From assembly GCA_035578155.1 (NCBI GenBank), contig JAPWDM010000001.1, forward strand, positions 172,508,395 through 172,572,394: a DNA stretch of 64,000 nt, written 5' to 3'. Shown here piece by piece: positions 60,796 through 64,000 of this stretch. The notes under the pieces were generated by a model. The model was not told the DNA's origin. It did no database searches and saw only the letters and a list, made by a program, of their open reading frames with translations. The stretch comes from Brachynemurus nebulosus (Eukaryota; Arthropoda; Insecta; Neuroptera; Myrmeleontidae). Position numbers and translations under genes: made by a program. Positions within the stretch are counted from its first letter, which is position 1, and the number at the start of each line of letters is the position of its first letter.

Positions 60796-61159
60796 TTGGC
60801 TCATCACTAGTTACAATTTTCTACACTTACGCTGAGGACCTGGATGCAACGTTTGAAGTATTACGGTGGAAACATCGGTAAATACTTAAAAATTTGAAAA
60901 CATCATAAAAAAGGCTTAATTTTCAAAATTAGCTATTCTTCAAAATTGGCTATTACTTAGTACTGAAACAGAACATACTGAAATTCATTCTGTATTCAAA
61001 TACATTGTAAATTTGTAAACAGTATATATTCATATTAAATGGAAATTTATATTAAATGAAAATGACTCATACCAAAAATAAAATTTTGTCACATATAAAA
61101 GTTATTATAATTTCTACTATCCTTTTTCAGTATATTAGATAGTAGATCTTGTGAGAGAT

Positions 61160-61509
61160 CAAGGGGTCAAACTAATATATAATAGGTAGTATTCCAACTG
61201 TAGCCGTCAGGTGACGTAAAATCCTCCCCACTTCACATTACTATGTTGTGTAGGTACACACTGTTTGAAGTGGTTTTGGTTTGATGTTTGCTTCTGTGTG
61301 CGTATACAACTACACACAACTACAAAACACCTATTATGAGACAGAGCAACGTGTGCAGTTCAAGTAACAATGTCTAACAATACATTACAATGCATTGTGC
61401 GTTCGGTGACCGACACCGACTGACTACATGCCTTAAGCTGTGACTGACCAACAAATGACACCAAGCGAGCTACACTTTTTTGATATTAGTTCGCTTCTAG
61501 TGTGCTATG
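61160..61509 (+). mobile_element. hAT miniature element (family m1), complete, 350 bp, with perfect 8-bp duplication
   Basis: It runs from CAAGGGGTCAAACTA to CTAGTGTGCTATG, with TGAGAGAT exactly repeated outside both ends (61152-61159 and 61510-61517). The ends match those of 53690-54025 in reverse. No coding sequence. Confidence 0.9.
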
Positions 61510-61602
61510 TGAGAGATAACTATAGTACGAGCTTGTCTGATACATAAATTTATCTGCATGAGTCATTTTCAGTTCATATAAATTCGACTTTGCTTATACT
61601 GC

Positions 61603-62085
61603 GTGTCCCGGCCGGATGTATACATACGATTTAGGTACATGTTAATTTTTAACATTGGATTCCAGTAAGGAAAAAGTTATGTCACAAAAGTGCTTTGGAT
61701 AAATATATTCCTATTTTTGGTAATTTTCTTTTATAAAATAATTTTTTTCCACCAAATTATCTTCACTATTTCTTCAACAGAATATTTTTTTGGTATTTTT
61801 ATTATTTTAATATTTATTTTCAAGAAAATAAAAAAATGCGTTTTTGAATTTACAGCAGATAACACAAATATTTATTATGTAAAAATGTGAATTGCTTGAA
61901 AATTTCCACATTTATTTCTTTATTTTACTGCATTATTATTGTTAAAGTTATAGTAACAGTAATTATAATATTAAATTAGTATTATTAGTTTGTTCGAAGC
62001 ACTCTTGTGACGTAACTTTTTCCTTATGGGAAACCAGTGTTAAAAATTAACATGTAAATCGTATGTATACATCCAAATGGGACAC
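61603..62085. mobile_element. Foldback element with GTGTCCC ends, 483 bp
   Basis: GTGTCCCGGCCGGATGTATA then CATACGATTT, TACATGTTAATTTTTAACA, CAGTAAGGAAAAAGTTATGT and CACAAAAGTGCTT are mirrored in order from 61993 to 62085 (ending GTATACATCCAAATGGGACA C). Arms are about 95 bp with small indels. The middle is AT-rich and has no gene. No clear target duplication. Confidence 0.75.
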
Positions 62086-62932
62086 TTGGTATCTTTTTGT
62101 AATTACTCGTACAGTAGTTCCAAAAAAATTAGAGACATTTTTAATTAAATTTGCCAAAATCTGTTACATATTATTTAGGTATATATTAGTAGATATAATT
62201 CAATTAGTTCTAGAAAAATTTAAAAATAAACCGTAAGACTTGTCGCAAATTATTTTGAAACTGATTATACATTTAACTGATGTAACACCATATGTTCATC
62301 TTCTATAAATGCATAATATGCATAAATAAGTACAATATTTTTCAATAAAACCCACATACACATATATTATACGACCAAATAAACAAATGTTCAGTGAATG
62401 CACACAGTAAAACGCGAACGAGCAAGCGGTTTCCTATAGAAGACGTGTCCGGCTGCCCGTTAACTTATTTGTTCCGATAACAATATAATACATACATATT
62501 ATGTAGAGACGCCTGTTTTTAATTTTATGGAAAAGAGACAGAATTCTGTATTAGATTTGTTCATTTCATTTAGTTATCTCACTTAAAATTAAATGTCTTT
62601 TCAGAACGCTTTATATTCATGTAAATTTGACTTAGAATATCAATGATTAGAAGAGATGATAGAGATAAGTAGGTTGAGATGAAATAGGTTTTACTTAAAC
62701 GTGAAAAATTATACTTTCAGCACGTAGAGAAAGATGGGAACTTGGGCAAGGAATGTAGCTACAGTAGTTTTAATTCAATAATTTTTCTTAAATTTTCAGC
62801 ACACTATAGGAATACTTTTCCAAGAAATACTGTTCTTCTCAGGCCAGCAACAGTACTACTACGACTATCAAAAGGATAAGACATTCAAATTTACAATTCT
62901 AAATTTGAAAAATTTCTTTTAAGGAATTATCA

Positions 62933-62967
<35 letters not shown>

Positions 62968-63017
62968 TTATTGTTGTTAATACATAAAATGTTTACAAAA
63001 GTCAAATTGATTAAATA

Positions 63018-63380
63018 TTAGAATATAAAATCTGAATTAAAATATTCGTTAAAGTCATAAAAACAGTTTCTGATCAAGTAGTGTTTAACAGTCTTCTTAA
63101 AACTTGATAATGGTTGCTCTCGAATGGCTAAAGGTAATTTGTTAAAAAATTTAGGGGCATAAAAATGAACACCCGTCCTAGCTCGATCTGTGCGGGAGAA
63201 ATCGACACAAATATTATTCTTGTTTCTTGTGTTATATGTATGTATTTCTGAATGAATAGCGTAAACATTTATTTGTTCCTTAACATACATAATGCATTGC
63301 ATAATATAAATAGATGGAACAGTCAGAATACCATATGAGATGAAATGATTTCGACAGTCATCTCTACATATAGCCCAATT
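63018..63380 (-). pseudogene. LINE ORF2 C-terminal part, out of frame with the reverse transcriptase
   Basis: From about RDDCRNHFISYGILTVPS the frame contains SIYIMQCIMYVKEQ, HSEIHTYNTRNKNN, GVHFYAPKFFNKLPLAIR and a basic FKKTVKHYLI end before the stop at 63018. This order (GILTxPSxYI, YNTRN, YNKLP, FKxxLKxxL) is the usual extreme C-terminus of Jockey/CR1-type ORF2 proteins. It belongs to the protein at 63364-63999 but lies in another frame: the join lies around 63366-63378, where extra bases (an ATGT) interrupt the text. The frame's upstream ATG at 63434 is not a real start. Confidence 0.8.
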
Positions 63381-63999
63381 TAAAAATGGCTCTAATTGCC
63401 TTTCGCTGTAATTTGAATATACGGGCAACACCACTTACATGTCCCCAGATTAATATTGCGTAAGAAATCCGACTTTGTATGAGAGCATAATAAGCTGTAA
63501 GTAAGACATTGGTAGAAACTATATACGACAAATTTCGCAAGAGAAAAACACTAGATGTTATTTGTTTACTTACAGTATCAATATGCTTATTCCACGATAG
63601 TTTGGAATCAAACTCAACTCCCAAGAATTTTACTGTAGTATTATTTTCAATCGGATTTTTATGAAAGAGCATTTGAACTGTTTTTGTGGCATTCAAACTC
63701 AATTTATTTTCTGTGAACCATTCACCAACCGCAGATTGCGTTTCTCTCATGACATTTTGTAATAAACTTAGATTATTGCATGAATTAGCTATGGTTGTAT
63801 CATCAGCAAATAATACAAATTTTGCTTGGGGCATACAAGTGGGTAAATCATTGACATAAATCAAAAAAAGTATGGGTCCCAACACTGAACCTTGGGGTAC
63901 ACCATAACGTAAGGTTTCCATTTTAGATTCTATGCCATCTAAGATTACTAATTGTTTGCGATTGGTTAGATACGATTTAATGAAATTAACGCTATGTGT
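63364..63999 (-). pseudogene. LINE reverse transcriptase (partial, open to the window edge)
   Basis: The frame is open from the right edge (no start needed) to a premature stop at 63364. In order it shows SYLTNRKQLV, GVPQGSVLGPILFLIYVNDL (the conserved RT block B'), FADDTT (the catalytic aspartates, normally Y/FADD), ENKLSLNATKT, VKFLGVEFDSKLSWNKH (RT thumb), and YALIQSRISYAILIWGH. These belong to the reverse transcriptase of non-LTR elements, which copies the element's RNA at a nicked target site. The N-terminal endonuclease and early RT blocks lie beyond the window. The stop comes 2-3 codons after FKLGY because of a frameshift, so the copy is inactive. Confidence 0.9.
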
Positions 64000-64000
64000 T

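Larger units (their letters stand above)
45679..64000. other. Downstream intron or flank of the RhoGEF-like gene
   Basis: This is presumably the next intron, because the exon at 45488 has a good donor and an incomplete domain. Other than the elements listed, I see nothing identifiable in 45680-46110, 46830-47900, 49900-51090, 51670-52350, 54770-55300, 55935-57880, 59280-60500, 60800-61150 and 62090-62930. These are AT-rich with homopolymer runs (for example T at 56225-56260). A small hairpin (CGCTTAAAATAGGGAA / TTCCCTATTTTGAGCG) lies at 57509-57555. Confidence 0.55.
62934..64000 (-). mobile_element. 3' part of a non-LTR retrotransposon (LINE, Jockey/CR1-like)
   Basis: On the minus strand, the second half of a reverse transcriptase ORF is followed by a C-terminal region, a short 3' untranslated part with AATAAA, and a (TTA)n tail (plus-strand TAA repeats at 62934-62966). 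It continues past the right edge of the window, so its full length is unknown. One frameshift near 63370 makes this copy defective. The clade is uncertain: the HTYNTRNKNN motif and tail favour a Jockey- or CR1-related group. Confidence 0.85.

Overview
This looks like nuclear DNA of an insect, or at least an arthropod. It is strongly AT-rich, eukaryotic splice signals separate short coding exons, and nearly everything else is transposon debris typical of insects: hAT, pogo, piggyBac and PIF/Harbinger miniature elements, Helentron/DINE-like repeats with TA and GTCT microsatellites, and a non-LTR retrotransposon. The order of insect cannot be fixed from the sequence alone.

Only one host gene is supported. 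An internal exon (14298-15467) encodes a Thr/Asn/Ser-rich, low-complexity, acidic stretch. An exon 30 kb downstream (45488-45678) completes the split codon left by the first and ends in the start of a Dbl-homology (RhoGEF) domain resembling the PLEKHG family. The gene runs on the + strand. The exons carrying the rest of the DH domain and the PH domain were not found between 45679 and 64000. An AT-poorer tract at 11200-11690 is a weak candidate for the 5' exon or promoter.

Layout: 1-14297 holds miniature elements, including two hAT elements with perfect 8-bp target duplications (8363-8589, 9554-9714) and a 418-bp snap-back carrying two complete tRNA-Thr-like cloverleaves (10399-10816). The 30-kb intron (15468-45487) holds twin 386-bp hAT elements made of CTTGGT repeats, a 3 x 179-bp tandem array, nested pogo/hAT elements, a hAT element containing two foldbacks, and a recent direct duplication of about 950 bp (41026-41977 and 42631-43627). 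From 45679 to 64000 there are two piggyBac-type families, long palindromes (48965-49392, 57883-59029), a three-level nested insertion (53374-54765), a PIF/Harbinger element with remnants of two ORFs (55303-55931), a hAT miniature family with clean 8-bp duplications, and the 3' part of a LINE on the minus strand (62934-64000) broken by a frameshift.

A recurring theme is that long (TA)n tracts are not random. All seven of the long ones abut one of three repeat families, so they appear to be part of, or generated at the ends of, mobile elements. No bacterial-type operons, CRISPR arrays or complete autonomous transposons are present.
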